The notes: a model not told the origin generated them from the sequence alone. Positions 17,485 to 26,833 are shown, counted from the stretch's first letter. The stretch: DNA of 64,000 nucleotides from Corynebacterium bovis DSM 20582 = CIP 54.80 (GCF_030408615.1 NZ_CP047187.1:868001-932000), one strand, 5' to 3'. A program made the numbers and translations.

Positions 17485-17946
17485 ATGATGCCCATGTCCA
17501 CCCTGTCGGCGACGGTCGCCGGGACGGTCCACGACGTGACTGTCCCGCTCGTCCTCGCCCAGGCGGAGCGCCCGAAGCCCCAGGGCCCGGAGTTCGGCAA
17601 GGCCTCGCCCGTCGGTCTGTTCGTCATCATCGCCCTGCTCATCGTCGTCCTGACGATCGGGGTGCTCATGAACCGGCGCATCCGTCGCCTCGAGCGGCGC
17701 CGGGCGTTCGCCGAGCGGCACGGGGTGGACCTGTTCGACACCGAGACCCTCGACCGCCTCATGAAGGAGGAGGGGTTCGACGAGCGCGTCAAGGGCTCGG
17801 ACGCCCTTCCCGCCCGCACCGAGGTTCCCGACGGGGCCACCAGCCGGTTCACCTTCTCCGACGACGCCGCGGACACCGCCCCCGGTGCCACGCCGTCGGG
17901 GGAGGGGCGGCCCGCCGCCGGTCCGGGGGACCGCCCCGGCGCGTGA
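17485..17946 (+). CDS. Small membrane protein downstream of mca
   Basis: 153 residues: hydrophobic start, a strong helix (VGLFVIIALLIVVLTIGVLM), a basic juxtamembrane stretch (NRRIRRLERRR) and an acidic disordered tail. Its position after mca matches a conserved actinobacterial neighbour (the Rv1083-type gene). Two ATGs (17485 and 17488) are possible; spacing to mca suggests co-transcription. Function unknown. Confidence 0.78.
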   Translation: MMPMSTLSATVAGTVHDVTVPLVLAQAERPKPQGPEFGKASPVGLFVIIALLIVVLTIGVLMNRRIRRLERRRAFAERHGVDLFDTETLDRLMKEEGFDERVKGSDALPARTEVPDGATSRFTFSDDAADTAPGATPSGEGRPAAGPGDRPGA

Positions 17947-18033
17947 CCCTGCGGTCCGCCACCGCCGCGCCGCACGGGCGCGGCACGGACCGGACCCGTC
18001 AGCTCCCCGCCACCGTCAACTAGGATCGCACCC

Positions 18034-18807
18034 GTGACCTTCCGCGGCCCCCGCATCATCTACCCGCTCTACGAAGCCCGGCTCGCCCGGCGTCTCCGTG
18101 GCCTGCCCGTGCCCAAGCACGTGGCGATCATGTGCGACGGCAACCGGAGGTGGGCCCGGGAGAGCGGGTTCACCGACGTCTCCCACGGGCACCGCGTCGG
18201 CGCGCAGAAGCTCGTCGAGGTCGTCAACTGGTGTGACGAGCTCGGGGTGGACACCGTCACCGTGTGGCTGCTGAGCACGGAGAACCTCAAGCGGTCGAAG
18301 GACGAGATCGACCTGCTCTGCGACATCATCGGTGACGTCACCGACGAGCTCGCGCGGGCGCGCGGGCGGTTCCGCCTCCACGTCGTCGGGCACCTCGACC
18401 TGCTGCCGGAGGCGCTGCGCGGCCGGCTCGCCGAGGCCGAGGCGCGGACGGCCGGGCACACGGGGGTCCGCGTCAACGTCGCGGTGGGCTACGGGGGGCA
18501 CCAGGAGATCGTCGACGGCGTGCAGAACCTCGTCCGCGAGCTCGCGGAGGAGGGCGTGCCGGCCGGGGAGCTCGCGGGGAGGATCACCGCGGAGGCCATC
18601 GGCGACCACCTCTACACGTCGGGCCAGCCGGACCCGGACCTCGTCATCCGCACCTCGGGGGAGCAGCGCCTCTCCGGGTTCCTGCTGTGGCAGTCCGCGT
18701 ACTCGGAGATCTGGTTCACGGACACGTACTGGCCCGCCTTCCGCCGGATCGACCTGCTGCGCGCGTTGAGGGACTACTCGAAGCGCCACCGCCGCTTCGG
18801 GCGGTGA
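18034..18807 (+). CDS. Z-isoprenyl diphosphate synthase (short-chain type)
   Basis: 257-residue cis-prenyltransferase: HVAIMCDGNRRWAR (catalytic Asp, pyrophosphate-binding), GHRVGAQK, WLLSTENLKR, and DLVIRTSGEQRLSGFLLWQS near the C terminus. The genome position beside coaA matches the Z-farnesyl diphosphate synthase of mycobacteria rather than the longer-chain UppS, so the product may be Z,E-FPP for decaprenyl phosphate synthesis. A TAGGAT -10 at 18021-18026 lies 7 nt before GTG 18034: leaderless. Confidence 0.9.
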   Translation: MTFRGPRIIYPLYEARLARRLRGLPVPKHVAIMCDGNRRWARESGFTDVSHGHRVGAQKLVEVVNWCDELGVDTVTVWLLSTENLKRSKDEIDLLCDIIGDVTDELARARGRFRLHVVGHLDLLPEALRGRLAEAEARTAGHTGVRVNVAVGYGGHQEIVDGVQNLVRELAEEGVPAGELAGRITAEAIGDHLYTSGQPDPDLVIRTSGEQRLSGFLLWQSAYSEIWFTDTYWPAFRRIDLLRALRDYSKRHRRFGR

Positions 18808-18878
18808 ACCCCGCCCCGCGGTGAACCCCGGCCCGCGGTGAGCCCCGCCCCGCCCGCGGTGAACCCCGCCCTGCGGGC

Positions 18879-19808
18879 TCAGATCTTCCGCAGCCGCACG
18901 GTCTCCACGAGGTGGTCGGAACCCTTGCGGAGGACGAGCGACGCGCGGACCCGCGTCGGGAGGATGTTCTCCATGAGGTTCGGCAGGTTGACGGTCTGCC
19001 AGATCTCCCGGGCGATCATCGTCGCGTCCTCGTCGGAGATCGAGGCGTAGTGGTGGAAGTAGGCGTCCGGGTCCTGGAACGCCGTGTTCTTGAGCTTGAG
19101 GAAGCGGTTGATGTACCAGTCCTCGATGTCCTCGCGTCCGGCGTCGACGTACACCGAGAAGTCGAACAGGTCGGACACCATGAGGGTGGGCCCGGTCTGG
19201 AGGACGTTGAGGCCCTCGACGATGAGGATGTCCGGGCGGTCGACGATGATCTGCTCGCCGGTGCGGTCGTAGGCCTCGTGGGAGTACACGGGGGCGGCGA
19301 CCTCGGCGGCCCCGGACTTCACCGCGGTGACGAACCGCAGGAGGGCGCGCTGGTCGTAGCTCTCGGGGAAGCCCTTGCGGCCCATGATGCGGCGGCGGCG
19401 GAGTTCCTCGGCGGGGTAGAGGAAGCCGTCCGTCGTCACGAGGTCGACGCGGGGTTTGGACTCCCACCGCTGGAGCAGGACCTGGAGGAGACGTGCCGTC
19501 GTCGACTTCCCGACGGCGACCGACCCGCACACCCCGATGATGAACGGGACCCGGGGCATGGGCTCGCCGAGGAACGTGGCGGTGGCCTCGTTGAGGCGGC
19601 GGTGGGCCTGGACGCGCAGGTCGATGAGGCGTGACAGCGGGAGGTAGACCTCGCTGACCTCGTCGAGGTCGATCTCCTCGCCGATGCCCCGGAGTTCGTC
19701 GAGCTCGCGTTCGCTGAGCACCTGCGGCATGGACTGCCGGAGGGCCTGCCACTGGTTGCGGTTGAGTTCGACGTACGGACTCGGGTCGGTCGGCGACATG
19801 CGCCCCAT
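18879..19808 (-). CDS. coaA: Pantothenate kinase, type I
   Basis: First step of CoA synthesis, ATP-dependent phosphorylation of pantothenate. 309 residues. Walker [10 protein letters not shown] at 95-103, then VTTDGFLYP, the RKGFPESYD segment and EGLNVLQ are type I signatures. ATG 19808 has GGGAG about 6 nt upstream; ATG 19799 is also possible. Convergent with the prenyltransferase gene and divergent from glyA, a conserved layout. Confidence 0.95.
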   Translation of the reverse strand: MGRMSPTDPSPYVELNRNQWQALRQSMPQVLSERELDELRGIGEEIDLDEVSEVYLPLSRLIDLRVQAHRRLNEATATFLGEPMPRVPFIIGVCGSVAVGKSTTARLLQVLLQRWESKPRVDLVTTDGFLYPAEELRRRRIMGRKGFPESYDQRALLRFVTAVKSGAAEVAAPVYSHEAYDRTGEQIIVDRPDILIVEGLNVLQTGPTLMVSDLFDFSVYVDAGREDIEDWYINRFLKLKNTAFQDPDAYFHHYASISDEDATMIAREIWQTVNLPNLMENILPTRVRASLVLRKGSDHLVETVRLRKI

Positions 19809-19858
19809 TGTGCTCCCGGTCACCGCAGAACCGAAATTCCCGGGTCACCGTGCGCGGG

Positions 19859-19971
19859 GATAGGATGTCAGGGGACTGCCGTCCCCGTCCGACGCGGCGT
19901 GCCCGCCGACCGTCGGGCTCCGACAGCCGGGCGACGGCCCGACCGCCGACACCAACCGTGAGAGAGGCCCC
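19859..19971 (+). promoter_or_regulatory. glyA promoter and leader
   Basis: A TAGGAT hexamer at 19861-19866 is a plausible -10; about 100 nt of leader with short GC-rich inverted repeats follow. No known riboswitch is recognisable. Confidence 0.4.
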
Positions 19972-21264
19972 ATGACTTCACAGGACCAGCACAACCAGCC
20001 CCTGGGGGAGTTCGACCCGGAGGTGGCCCAGGCCATCGCCGGCGAGCTGTCCCGGCAGCGCGACACCCTGGAGATGATCGCCAGCGAGAACTTCGTCCCT
20101 CGTGCCGTGCTCCAGGCGCAGGGCTCGGTCCTGACGAACAAGTACGCCGAAGGCTACCCCGGCCGCCGCTACTACGGCGGCTGCGAGCACGTCGACGTCA
20201 TCGAGGACCTCGCCCGTGACCGGGCGAAGGCCGTCTTCGGCGCGGAGTTCGCGAACGTCCAGCCGCACTCCGGCGCGCAGGCGAACGCGGCCGTGCTCAT
20301 GGCGCTGGCGAACCCGGGGGACAAGATCATGGGTCTGTCCCTCGCCCACGGCGGGCACCTCACCCACGGGATGCACCTGAACTTCTCCGGCAAGCTCTAC
20401 GAGGTCGCCGCCTACGAGGTCGACCCGGAGACGATGCGCCTCGACATGGACAAGGTCCGTGAGCAGGCCCTCGCGGAGCGGCCGCAGGTGCTCATCGGCG
20501 GCTGGTCCGCCTACCCGCGCCACCAGGACTTCGAGGCCTTCCGCTCCATCGCCGACGAGGTCGGCGCGAAGCTGTGGGTGGACATGGCCCACTTCGCGGG
20601 TCTCGTCGCCGCCGGCCTGCACCCGAGCCCGGTGCCGTTCGCCGACGTGACGTCGACGACGGTCCACAAGACCCTCGGCGGGCCGCGGTCCGGTCTCATC
20701 CTCGCCCGCCAGGAGTGGGCGAAGAAGATCAACTCCGCCGTCTTCCCCGGCCAGCAGGGCGGGCCGCTCATGCACGTCGTCGCGGCGAAGGCGGTGGCGA
20801 TGAAGGTCGCCCAGACCGACGAGTTCCGGGACCGCCAGGCCCGGACGATCGAGGGCGCGCAGATCCTCGCCGAGCGGCTCGGCGGCACGGACACGGCCGA
20901 GGCCGGGGTCCGGGTGCTCACGGGCGGCACGGACGTCCACCTCGTCCTCGTCGACCTGCGGAACTCGGAGATGAACGGCCAGGAGGCGGAGGACCTGCTC
21001 CACGAGGTCGGCATCACCGTCAACCGCAACGCGGTGCCCTTCGACCCGCGTCCGCCGATGGTCACGTCGGGCCTGCGCATCGGCACGTCCGCCCTCGCGT
21101 CCCGGGGTCTCGACGCCGCGGCGTTCACCGAGGTCGCTGACGTCATCGCGACGGCGCTGGCGCAGGGGACGAACGCCGACACGGCCGCGCTGCGCAGCCG
21201 CGTCGACGCCGTCGCCGCCCGGTTCCCGCTGTACCCGGGCCTCGAGGACTGGAAGCTGGCCTGA
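19972..21264 (+). CDS. glyA: Serine hydroxymethyltransferase
   Basis: Converts serine and tetrahydrofolate to glycine and methylene-THF. 430 residues; PLP-binding Lys233 in [13 protein letters not shown], the YGGCEHVD loop and the PHSGAQAN motif are present. AGAGAGG lies 7 nt before ATG. The stop TGA overlaps the ATG of pncA (TGATG), so the two genes are coupled. Confidence 0.96.
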   Translation: MTSQDQHNQPLGEFDPEVAQAIAGELSRQRDTLEMIASENFVPRAVLQAQGSVLTNKYAEGYPGRRYYGGCEHVDVIEDLARDRAKAVFGAEFANVQPHSGAQANAAVLMALANPGDKIMGLSLAHGGHLTHGMHLNFSGKLYEVAAYEVDPETMRLDMDKVREQALAERPQVLIGGWSAYPRHQDFEAFRSIADEVGAKLWVDMAHFAGLVAAGLHPSPVPFADVTSTTVHKTLGGPRSGLILARQEWAKKINSAVFPGQQGGPLMHVVAAKAVAMKVAQTDEFRDRQARTIEGAQILAERLGGTDTAEAGVRVLTGGTDVHLVLVDLRNSEMNGQEAEDLLHEVGITVNRNAVPFDPRPPMVTSGLRIGTSALASRGLDAAAFTEVADVIATALAQGTNADTAALRSRVDAVAARFPLYPGLEDWKLA

Positions 21265-21965
21265 TGGACGCCCCCCGTGGCCGGTCCGGGCGCCGGGCCC
21301 TGCTTGTCGTCGACGTGCAGAACGACTTCTGCGCGGGAGGGTCCCTCGGGACCGCACGTGGCGCGGACGTCGCCGCGGACATCAGCCGGTACCTCGCCGA
21401 TCACGGGGACGAGTACGACGTCATCGCCGGCACCCTCGACTGGCACATCCGCCCGGAGGGGCACTTCGCCCCGCCGGGGGAGGAGCCGGACTTCCAGGTG
21501 ACGTGGCCGCCGCACTGTGTCGTCGGCACGTGGGGGGCCCGGACGCACCCGGCGCTCGACACCTCCCGGATCACCGCCTGGTTCCGGAAGGGGGAGTTCA
21601 CGGCCTCCTACTCCGGGTTCGAGGGGCATCTCGCCCCCGGCGACGGGGGTGAGGCCGTGGGGGTCGACGCCGCCGACGGGGCGGGGGTCACCGCCGCCGG
21701 TGCGGCCGGGGCCGCCGCCGGGGGTGAGGTCGTGGGGGACGACGCCGCCCCCGTGGCGCTGGCCGACTGGCTGCGGCGGGCGGGGGTCACGGACGTGACC
21801 GTCGTCGGGATCGCCACGGACTTCTGCGTCCGGGCCACGGCCGTCGACGCCCGTGACGAGGGGTTCTCCACGACGGTCATCGGCCGGCTCTGTGCGCCCG
21901 TGACGGAGGACGGCGGCCGGGGGGCCCTCGCTGAACTGGAGCGGGCCGGGGTCACCGTCAGGTAA
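21264..21965 (+). CDS. pncA: Nicotinamidase/pyrazinamidase (isochorismatase superfamily)
   Basis: Deamidates nicotinamide to nicotinate for NAD salvage. Catalytic triad Asp17 (VVDVQNDF), Lys109 (FRKGE), Cys188 (TDFCV); metal ligands Asp59, His61 and His67 (LDWHIRPEGHF). 233 residues, about 40 longer than usual since a Gly/Ala/Val/Asp-rich stretch (about 124-163) is inserted between the Lys and Cys parts. Starts one base inside the glyA stop. Confidence 0.9.
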   Translation: MDAPRGRSGRRALLVVDVQNDFCAGGSLGTARGADVAADISRYLADHGDEYDVIAGTLDWHIRPEGHFAPPGEEPDFQVTWPPHCVVGTWGARTHPALDTSRITAWFRKGEFTASYSGFEGHLAPGDGGEAVGVDAADGAGVTAAGAAGAAAGGEVVGDDAAPVALADWLRRAGVTDVTVVGIATDFCVRATAVDARDEGFSTTVIGRLCAPVTEDGGRGALAELERAGVTVR

Positions 21966-21976
21966 CGTTGGGGGCC

Positions 21977-22768
21977 ATGAGCCTTGTGACGACCGACACG
22001 ACCGAGGGCGTCCGCACCATCACGATCACACGTGCGGACGCCCACAACTCCCTCAACTCCGAGCTCCGCCGGGAGCTCCGCGCGGCCTTCGAGTCCGCGG
22101 CGGCGGACTGCTCGACGGACGTCCCGGTCGCCGACCGCGTCCGCGCCGTCGTCCTCACCGCCGACGGCGCGGCGTTCTGCACGGGGCAGGACCTCCGCGA
22201 ACAGCTCGCCGACATGAAGGCGGGCACGGGCCAGGACAAGGTCACCGGCGAGTACAACCCGATGGTCAAGGCCCTGCTGAGCATCCCCGTCCCGGTCATC
22301 GCCGCCGTCAACGGCCCCGCCGCGGGTGCCGGCTGGGCGATCGCGATGGCGTGCGACTTCCGCATCGTCGCGGACACCGCCTCGTTCAAGGGGGCGTTCA
22401 CCGGCGTCGGCCTCGCCTCGGACTGCGGCCTGTCGCGCTCCCTCGCGGACACCGTCGGCGCCACCCGGGCGCTGGAGATGCTGCTCACCGACGAGAAGAT
22501 CCCCGCCGCGGAGGCCACGGACTTCGTGACCGAGGTCGTCCCGGCCGGTGAGCTCGCCGAGCGGGTGGGCGGGCTGGCCCGCCGCCTCGCCGCCGGGCCG
22601 ACGGCGTCCTACCGGGAGATCAAGGCCCTCGTGAAGGACCCGGAGGCGGTCCTCGCCGCCGCGGACCGGGAGGCGGCCGCCCAGGAGCGGCTCTCCCGCA
22701 CCGCCGACCACCGCGAGGCGATCGAGGCCTTCCTCGCCAAGCGCGCGCCGCAGTTCACCGGGGAGTGA
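21977..22768 (+). CDS. Enoyl-CoA hydratase/isomerase family protein (PaaG-like)
   Basis: 263-residue crotonase. Oxyanion-hole motifs GAAFCTGQDL and NGPAAGAGWAIAMACD are clear; the catalytic region reads GLASDCGLSRSL, with Asp where hydratases have Glu, as in the PaaG-type isomerases. Substrate cannot be fixed. ATG 21977 lies 8 nt from a TAACGT element that sits at the end of pncA (21963-21968), suggesting an own leaderless promoter. Confidence 0.82.
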   Translation: MSLVTTDTTEGVRTITITRADAHNSLNSELRRELRAAFESAAADCSTDVPVADRVRAVVLTADGAAFCTGQDLREQLADMKAGTGQDKVTGEYNPMVKALLSIPVPVIAAVNGPAAGAGWAIAMACDFRIVADTASFKGAFTGVGLASDCGLSRSLADTVGATRALEMLLTDEKIPAAEATDFVTEVVPAGELAERVGGLARRLAAGPTASYREIKALVKDPEAVLAAADREAAAQERLSRTADHREAIEAFLAKRAPQFTGE

Positions 22769-22787
22769 CCGGCCCCGCCCGACCGCC

Positions 22788-22919
22788 GGCGACCGGGGTG
22801 ACCGTGCCCTGACGCCGGCCCCGCGCCGCCGGCGCACGCCGTGACCGCACGGCGACCGGGGTGACCGTGCCCTGACGCCGGCCCCGCGCCGCCGGCGCAC
22901 GCCGTGACCGCACGGCGAC
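22788..22919. repeat. 63-bp tandem direct repeat, two copies
   Basis: Unit 22788-22850 is repeated exactly at 22851-22913, followed by the first six bases of a third copy. Each unit starts GGCGACCGGGGTGACCGTGC. It lies between the stop of the crotonase and a terminator. Confidence 0.92.
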
Positions 22920-22957
22920 GGCCCCCTCCCGGACGTGTGTCCGTGGAGGGGGCCGTC
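22917..22957. terminator. Bidirectional terminator
   Basis: Perfect 13-bp stem GACGGCCCCCTCC / GGAGGGGGCCGTC with an inner GGAC…GTCC extension, between the convergent crotonase and acyl-CoA dehydrogenase genes. Confidence 0.85.
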
Positions 22958-23018
22958 GTCGTCTCCGGGGGTCACCCCCCGCGACCGGGCCGCGGGGGAC
23001 CCGGCCGGGGGACGGAGC

Positions 23019-24191
23019 CTACTTCCCGCCCTTGGCGAGGCGGCGGGAGATGATCTCCAGCATGATCTCGTTCGGGCCGCCGTAGATCGGCTGGACCCGG
23101 GTGTCGAGGTAGTGGGTGGCGATCGGGTACTCGAGCATGAAGCCGTAGCCGCCGTGCAGCTGGACCGCACGGTTGACGACCTCCACCTGGAGCTCGGTCG
23201 TGTGGTACTTGGCCATCGCGCCGGCGACCTCGTCGAGGGTGCCCTCGACCTTCGCGGCGATCGCGGCGTCGACGAAGCACTGCGCCGACTGGATGGACGC
23301 GGCCATCTTCGCCAGCTCCCAGCCGTAGCCCTGGTGGTCGATGAGCCGCTCACCGAAGGTCTTGCGGTCCTGGGAGTGCTGGTAGACGAGGTCGAAGGCC
23401 CGCCGGGACGTCGCGAGGGAGCCGACGGCGATGGACAGCCGCTCCTGCGCGAGGTTCGTGCGCAGGTAGCCGAAGCCGGCGCCGCGCTCGCCGAGGAGGT
23501 TCTCCGGCGGGACGGTGACGTTCTCGAAGGAGAGCTCGGCGGTGTCCTGGGACTTCAGGCCGACCTTCTTCAGCGGGCCGGTCTTGGTGTAGCCCTCCAT
23601 GCCGTCCTCGACGATGAGGAGGGACACACCCGCGCGGCCCTTCTCCGGGTCGGTGATGGCGACGACGATGGTGAAGTCCGCCTGGACACCGTTGGAGATG
23701 AAGGTCTTCGCGCCGTTGAGGATGAAGTTGCCGTCCGCGTCCTCCTTGGCGACGGAGCGGATCCCCGCGAGGTCGGCGCCCGCACCGGGCTCCGTCATCG
23801 CGATGGCCGCGATCTTCTCGCCGGCGCACAGCGGGCGGAGGAACCGCTCCTTCTGCTCGTCGTTCGCGAAGCGCTCGAGGTAGGGTACGACGAGGTCGTT
23901 GATCGTCTGGATGCCGACGATGATCGACCCGGAGTCCGCCTGGGCGAGCTCCTCGGTGAGAACCGCGTTGAAGCGGTAGTCCGGCATCCCGCCGCCACCG
24001 AACTCCTCCGGTGCGGTGATGCCGAGGAGTCCGAGCTGGCCGGCCTTCTGGAACATCTCCCGGTCGCAGTATCCCTGCTCGTGCCAGCGGTCGACGTTCG
24101 GCTTGATCTCCGACTCGACGAAACCGCGGCACGTGTCGCGGAACATCTCGTGCTCGTCCTCGAAGATGGTGCGGGGCAGGTAGTTCTTCAT
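23019..24191 (-). CDS. Acyl-CoA dehydrogenase (long-chain/isovaleryl type)
   Basis: 390-residue flavoprotein. FAD/acyl-CoA motifs AMTEPGAGADL and FISNG are present, and the C-terminal QLHGGYGFMLEYP. In the usual catalytic loop it reads IYGGPNEIM (Gly instead of Glu of medium-chain enzymes); the likely base is the Glu of LAQERL, the position used by long-chain and isovaleryl-CoA dehydrogenases. ATG 24191 has GGAAGGA upstream. Beta-oxidation or branched-chain catabolism. Confidence 0.88.
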   Translation of the reverse strand: MKNYLPRTIFEDEHEMFRDTCRGFVESEIKPNVDRWHEQGYCDREMFQKAGQLGLLGITAPEEFGGGGMPDYRFNAVLTEELAQADSGSIIVGIQTINDLVVPYLERFANDEQKERFLRPLCAGEKIAAIAMTEPGAGADLAGIRSVAKEDADGNFILNGAKTFISNGVQADFTIVVAITDPEKGRAGVSLLIVEDGMEGYTKTGPLKKVGLKSQDTAELSFENVTVPPENLLGERGAGFGYLRTNLAQERLSIAVGSLATSRRAFDLVYQHSQDRKTFGERLIDHQGYGWELAKMAASIQSAQCFVDAAIAAKVEGTLDEVAGAMAKYHTTELQVEVVNRAVQLHGGYGFMLEYPIATHYLDTRVQPIYGGPNEIMLEIISRRLAKGGK

Positions 24192-24570
24192 GGCGTCCTT
24201 CCGGTGTGTCGGCCGGGACCGTGATCCGACGGTCGCGGCTACGGTGCCTCGACGAGACCGCGTGCGGTGCGGAACCGCGCAGGTAGTGCGGTGCGGAACC
24301 GTGCGTTATGAGGAATGCCCTCCATGACGGGGGACTGTGACCCACGTCTCGCCAATTGCTATGAACATATTAGCTTGAAGGGTGCGGGGGTGCGACGTCG
24401 GGGGACCGTCCGCGGGCCGGTGGCCGCCGGTCGCCCCGGGGTGCTCCCGTGGGGTCGGGGGTCGACGGAACGCTATGGGGTAGCGGACGGGGGTGGCTTC
24501 GGAATGGCTGCACGGCGGGTATCCGTGCAGGTCGGAGCGGTCGGAGGGAATTTAGGCAACATGAGTGTGC
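24192..24570. other. Intergenic region upstream of the acyl-CoA dehydrogenase
   Basis: No supported gene. It contains the region controlling the minus-strand acyl-CoA dehydrogenase (AT-rich patch around 24350-24375), then GC-rich low-complexity DNA. Confidence 0.4.
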
Positions 24571-24578
24571 GCTAATTG

Positions 24579-24610
24579 TTGACACCCCGGTTGAGGCTTG
24601 GCTAACCTCT
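24579..24610 (+). promoter_or_regulatory. Consensus promoter with overlapping iron-box-like operator
   Basis: The -35 is a perfect TTGACA (24579-24584), 18 nt spacer, -10 TAACCT (24603-24608). A 19-bp sequence at 24592-24610 matches the DtxR/IdeR consensus TTAGGTTAGGCTAACCTAA at 14 positions, with the right half GGCTAACCT exact, and covers the -10. Binding here would block transcription when iron is sufficient. Confidence 0.6.
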
Positions 24611-24931
24611 GTGGTGTGTCGAAGGCTAGTCACCTCGATGCACTGCAGTTGTGGATCAGCCGCGTTGCGGCTGGTGCCCAGGGTTTGCAGGTTCAGCAGA
24701 CGTCACTCGGCTTCCTCTTCTCACCGGGTGACCCGCGCCGTACCTGTGGCACACCTCCAACGCGCTCCCTGGGCGCACCAGCCGGCCGCGATGTGGCACC
24801 GGGGATCCTCTGCCCGGCGGACTCGTCACCCGCCGGGACACGGTCCCACCGATCCGGACCACCGGGCTCGTCACCCGGCCCGGATCAGGCGCGAGGCCCC
24901 GCCACCGTCCCCCGGGACAGTGGCGGGGCCT
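24611..24931 (+). ncRNA. Isolated ~320-nt transcription unit, small RNA or leaderless small gene
   Basis: The unit begins at the strong promoter above and ends in a terminator hairpin. Leaderless GTG codons exist at 24611, 24614 and 24616; the frame from 24616 (VSKASHLDALQLWISRVAAG…) looks protein-like for about 35 codons, then becomes Pro/Arg-rich, while the 24611 frame has Cys-rich and Arg-rich stretches. Third-position GC is intermediate in every frame. I recognise no RNA family (RNase P, tmRNA, SRP and 6C features are missing). Confidence 0.4.
24894..24931. terminator. Terminator hairpin
   Basis: Perfect 12-bp stem AGGCCCCGCCAC / GTGGCGGGGCCT, loop of 14 nt. It separates the 24.6 kb unit from the minus-strand DUF5997 gene. 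Confidence 0.8.
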
Positions 24932-25027
24932 CCGTCGTGTGTCCGCCCGTGGGGCGGCCGTCGCCGCCGTGCGGGACCCGGGGGTGCGCTCCCGTGGGCG
25001 GGTCCGTGCAGGTCCCGGGCGGTGGAC

Positions 25028-25468
25028 TCAGCGTCCGGCCGCGGCGCCGGGCCCGTCGTCCGGGTTCGTGTCGCCGGTGCCGGCGTCGTCCGCGGCGGCC
25101 GCGCCCTTCTGCTCCGCGAACTGCCGGCGCTCCGCGGTGAGCCACTCCGGCGGCGCGGCGAGCAGCCGGCTGATCTCCTCGCTCGTCAACGGCCGGTCGA
25201 GGTCGTTGCGCTTGAGCGCGGCGATCGTCACGCCGAGCCGCCGCGCGACCTCCGGCCGCGGGTGCGGGCCCTCGCGCCACAACGTGCGCAGCCACTCCGG
25301 CGGATCCTTCTGCAGCGCGACGAAGGCGTCGTGGCTGAGCGGGGTCTCCCGGAACTCCGCGGGGGCGGCGGGGAGGTAGATGGCGAGCTTCTTCGCCGCG
25401 GTGAGCGGCTTCATCGGCGGCCCACCGTGGGCGGACCCGGTGTCTGAGCTGGTCGGCGTCTCGGTCAT
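25028..25468 (-). CDS. DUF5997 family protein
   Basis: 146 residues with a central conserved part (KKLAIYLPAAPAEFRETPLSHDAF… and DPPEWLRTLWREGPHPRPEVARRLGVT). The RPEVARRLGVTIAAL stretch could form a helix-turn-helix-like fold. In corynebacteria this gene stands head to head with a LysR substrate-binding-domain gene, as here. ATG 25468 is 7 nt from a TAGAGT -10 (25476-25481): leaderless. Function unknown. Confidence 0.75.
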   Translation of the reverse strand: MTETPTSSDTGSAHGGPPMKPLTAAKKLAIYLPAAPAEFRETPLSHDAFVALQKDPPEWLRTLWREGPHPRPEVARRLGVTIAALKRNDLDRPLTSEEISRLLAAPPEWLTAERRQFAEQKGAAAADDAGTGDTNPDDGPGAAAGR

Positions 25469-25554
25469 GCGCCCCACTCTACGGTGTGGGGTCCGCCGCT
25501 CCCGTGGCGCGGTCGCCGGCCGGGCCGGCCGTGCGCCGGACGTAGGATGGCCGC

Positions 25555-26394
25555 ATGTCGAACCGCACGCCCGGCCGCCCCGGTCGGACCCCCGCCCGTG
25601 GCCGGTCAGCAACCCCGTCCCGGCGCACCACAGAGCAGCGCCGCCGCGACACCCCCGGCCGGCCCGCCGCCGGGGCCGCGCCCCGCCGCGACACGTCCTC
25701 CGGGGAGGAGGCGGCGTCGCGGGGGAGGGGGACGTCGTACCTCAAGGTCGTCTTCAGTCCGGGCGTGGTGCCCGGCAAGTGGTTCGCCCGCTTCGACGGC
25801 AGGACCCCCGGCTGGACCGTCGCGGCGGCGGAGGTCGACCGCCCGCTGGAGGCCGTCGACGCCGGGCTGGCCGACGTGGCGATCATGCGGCTGCCGCACG
25901 CGGACGTGGACACCGACGTCCACCACCGGGTCCTGCTCTACACCGAGACCCCGGGGGTCGCCGCGCCGGCCGACCACCCCGTGGCCGTGCTCGACACGGT
26001 CGACGTCGCCGACCTCGCCGATGAGACCGTGCTCTACGAGACCCCGCCGGACGGGGACGTCGACTGCGCCGCGGTCCGGGGGCACCTGGACGTCGTCGCG
26101 GCGAACGTCGGGGTGGTCGTCGCCCCGCGGCCGCTGCTGCGCGCGGTCAACCGCCGGGGCGTGGTGCACCGGGACCTCGACGGCGTGCCCGGCACGCGGG
26201 TCGCCGTCGTGTGGCGGGTCGAGGACGACTCCGCGGTCATCCAGGATTTCGTCGGCGTGTGCCGCGGTCGGGGGGAGGGCAGCACCCGGCAGACGCTCGC
26301 GCGGGGCGCGCGGGGCGGTGACGGTGCCCGGGGCGGCGACGGTTCCCGGGGCGGGCGGGCGTCGCGCGGAGGGGCGGGGCGACGGTCGCGCTGA
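25555..26394 (+). CDS. LysR substrate-binding-domain-like protein without HTH
   Basis: 279 residues. After a ~60-residue Arg/Pro-rich N terminus comes a periplasmic-binding-like domain: LKVVFSPGVVPGKWFARF, then paired domains (DVAIMRLP, LLYTETPGVAAPADHPVA, VVAPRPLLRAVN, VAVVWRVEDD). The winged-helix DNA-binding domain of LysR regulators is missing. The C-terminal 45 residues are Gly/Arg repeats (ARGGDG, SRGG). TAGGAT at 25543-25548 lies 6 nt from ATG: leaderless. Possible ligand sensor working with the DUF5997 partner. Confidence 0.75.
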   Translation: MSNRTPGRPGRTPARGRSATPSRRTTEQRRRDTPGRPAAGAAPRRDTSSGEEAASRGRGTSYLKVVFSPGVVPGKWFARFDGRTPGWTVAAAEVDRPLEAVDAGLADVAIMRLPHADVDTDVHHRVLLYTETPGVAAPADHPVAVLDTVDVADLADETVLYETPPDGDVDCAAVRGHLDVVAANVGVVVAPRPLLRAVNRRGVVHRDLDGVPGTRVAVVWRVEDDSAVIQDFVGVCRGRGEGSTRQTLARGARGGDGARGGDGSRGGRASRGGAGRRSR

Positions 26395-26833
26395 GGGGGC
26401 GGTGACGGGGTCGGTGGAGGCTCTGGCGGGGGTTTCGGTGGGGGTTTCGGCGACGGTTTCGGCGACAGCCGCGGCGACGGGGGCCCGGTGACGACGCTGT
26501 GCTCGACCGCAATCTGTAATCATTCCGTGATGGAATTGTGACGTTCACGCGACGGTATTTCGACTGGAGTACGACCGGTCACGCTGTGAATCGGCCGCGA
26601 AATGGCCGCATGAACTGGAACGATGGAAAATGATCTGACGAACTGTGAAGGAAATGCGATCATGGTGGGTGGGATTCGCGGGTGGGGTGTTCACGGCGCA
26701 CGGACGTAATTCTGTGGTACATGTGGATGGCGAATCCTACGAAATGGATTATCAACTGACGTGAGCGTCCGGACTCCGGTCCGCGGAGGAGACCCACCGC
26801 GGTACCCGTCGGAGACGGCGCACAGACGAAAGG
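26395..26833 (+). promoter_or_regulatory. AT-richer upstream region of the LGFP lipoprotein gene
   Basis: Begins with GGGTTTCGG-type short repeats (26425-26475), then 270 bp far richer in A/T than the surroundings. An imperfect dyad ATTCCGTGATGGAAT lies near 26523-26537. I cannot name the promoter with confidence. A plausible ribosome site, GAAAGGA, precedes the ATG of the next gene. Confidence 0.4.

Noticed and set aside
22788..22919. CRISPR array
   Set aside because: The two 63-bp units are contiguous with no spacers, and no cas genes are near.
24611..24931. RNase P RNA, tmRNA, SRP RNA or 6C RNA
   Set aside because: The universal P4/GAGGAAAGTCC, tmRNA termini, GGAAG/GNRA SRP loop and C6 loops are all missing.
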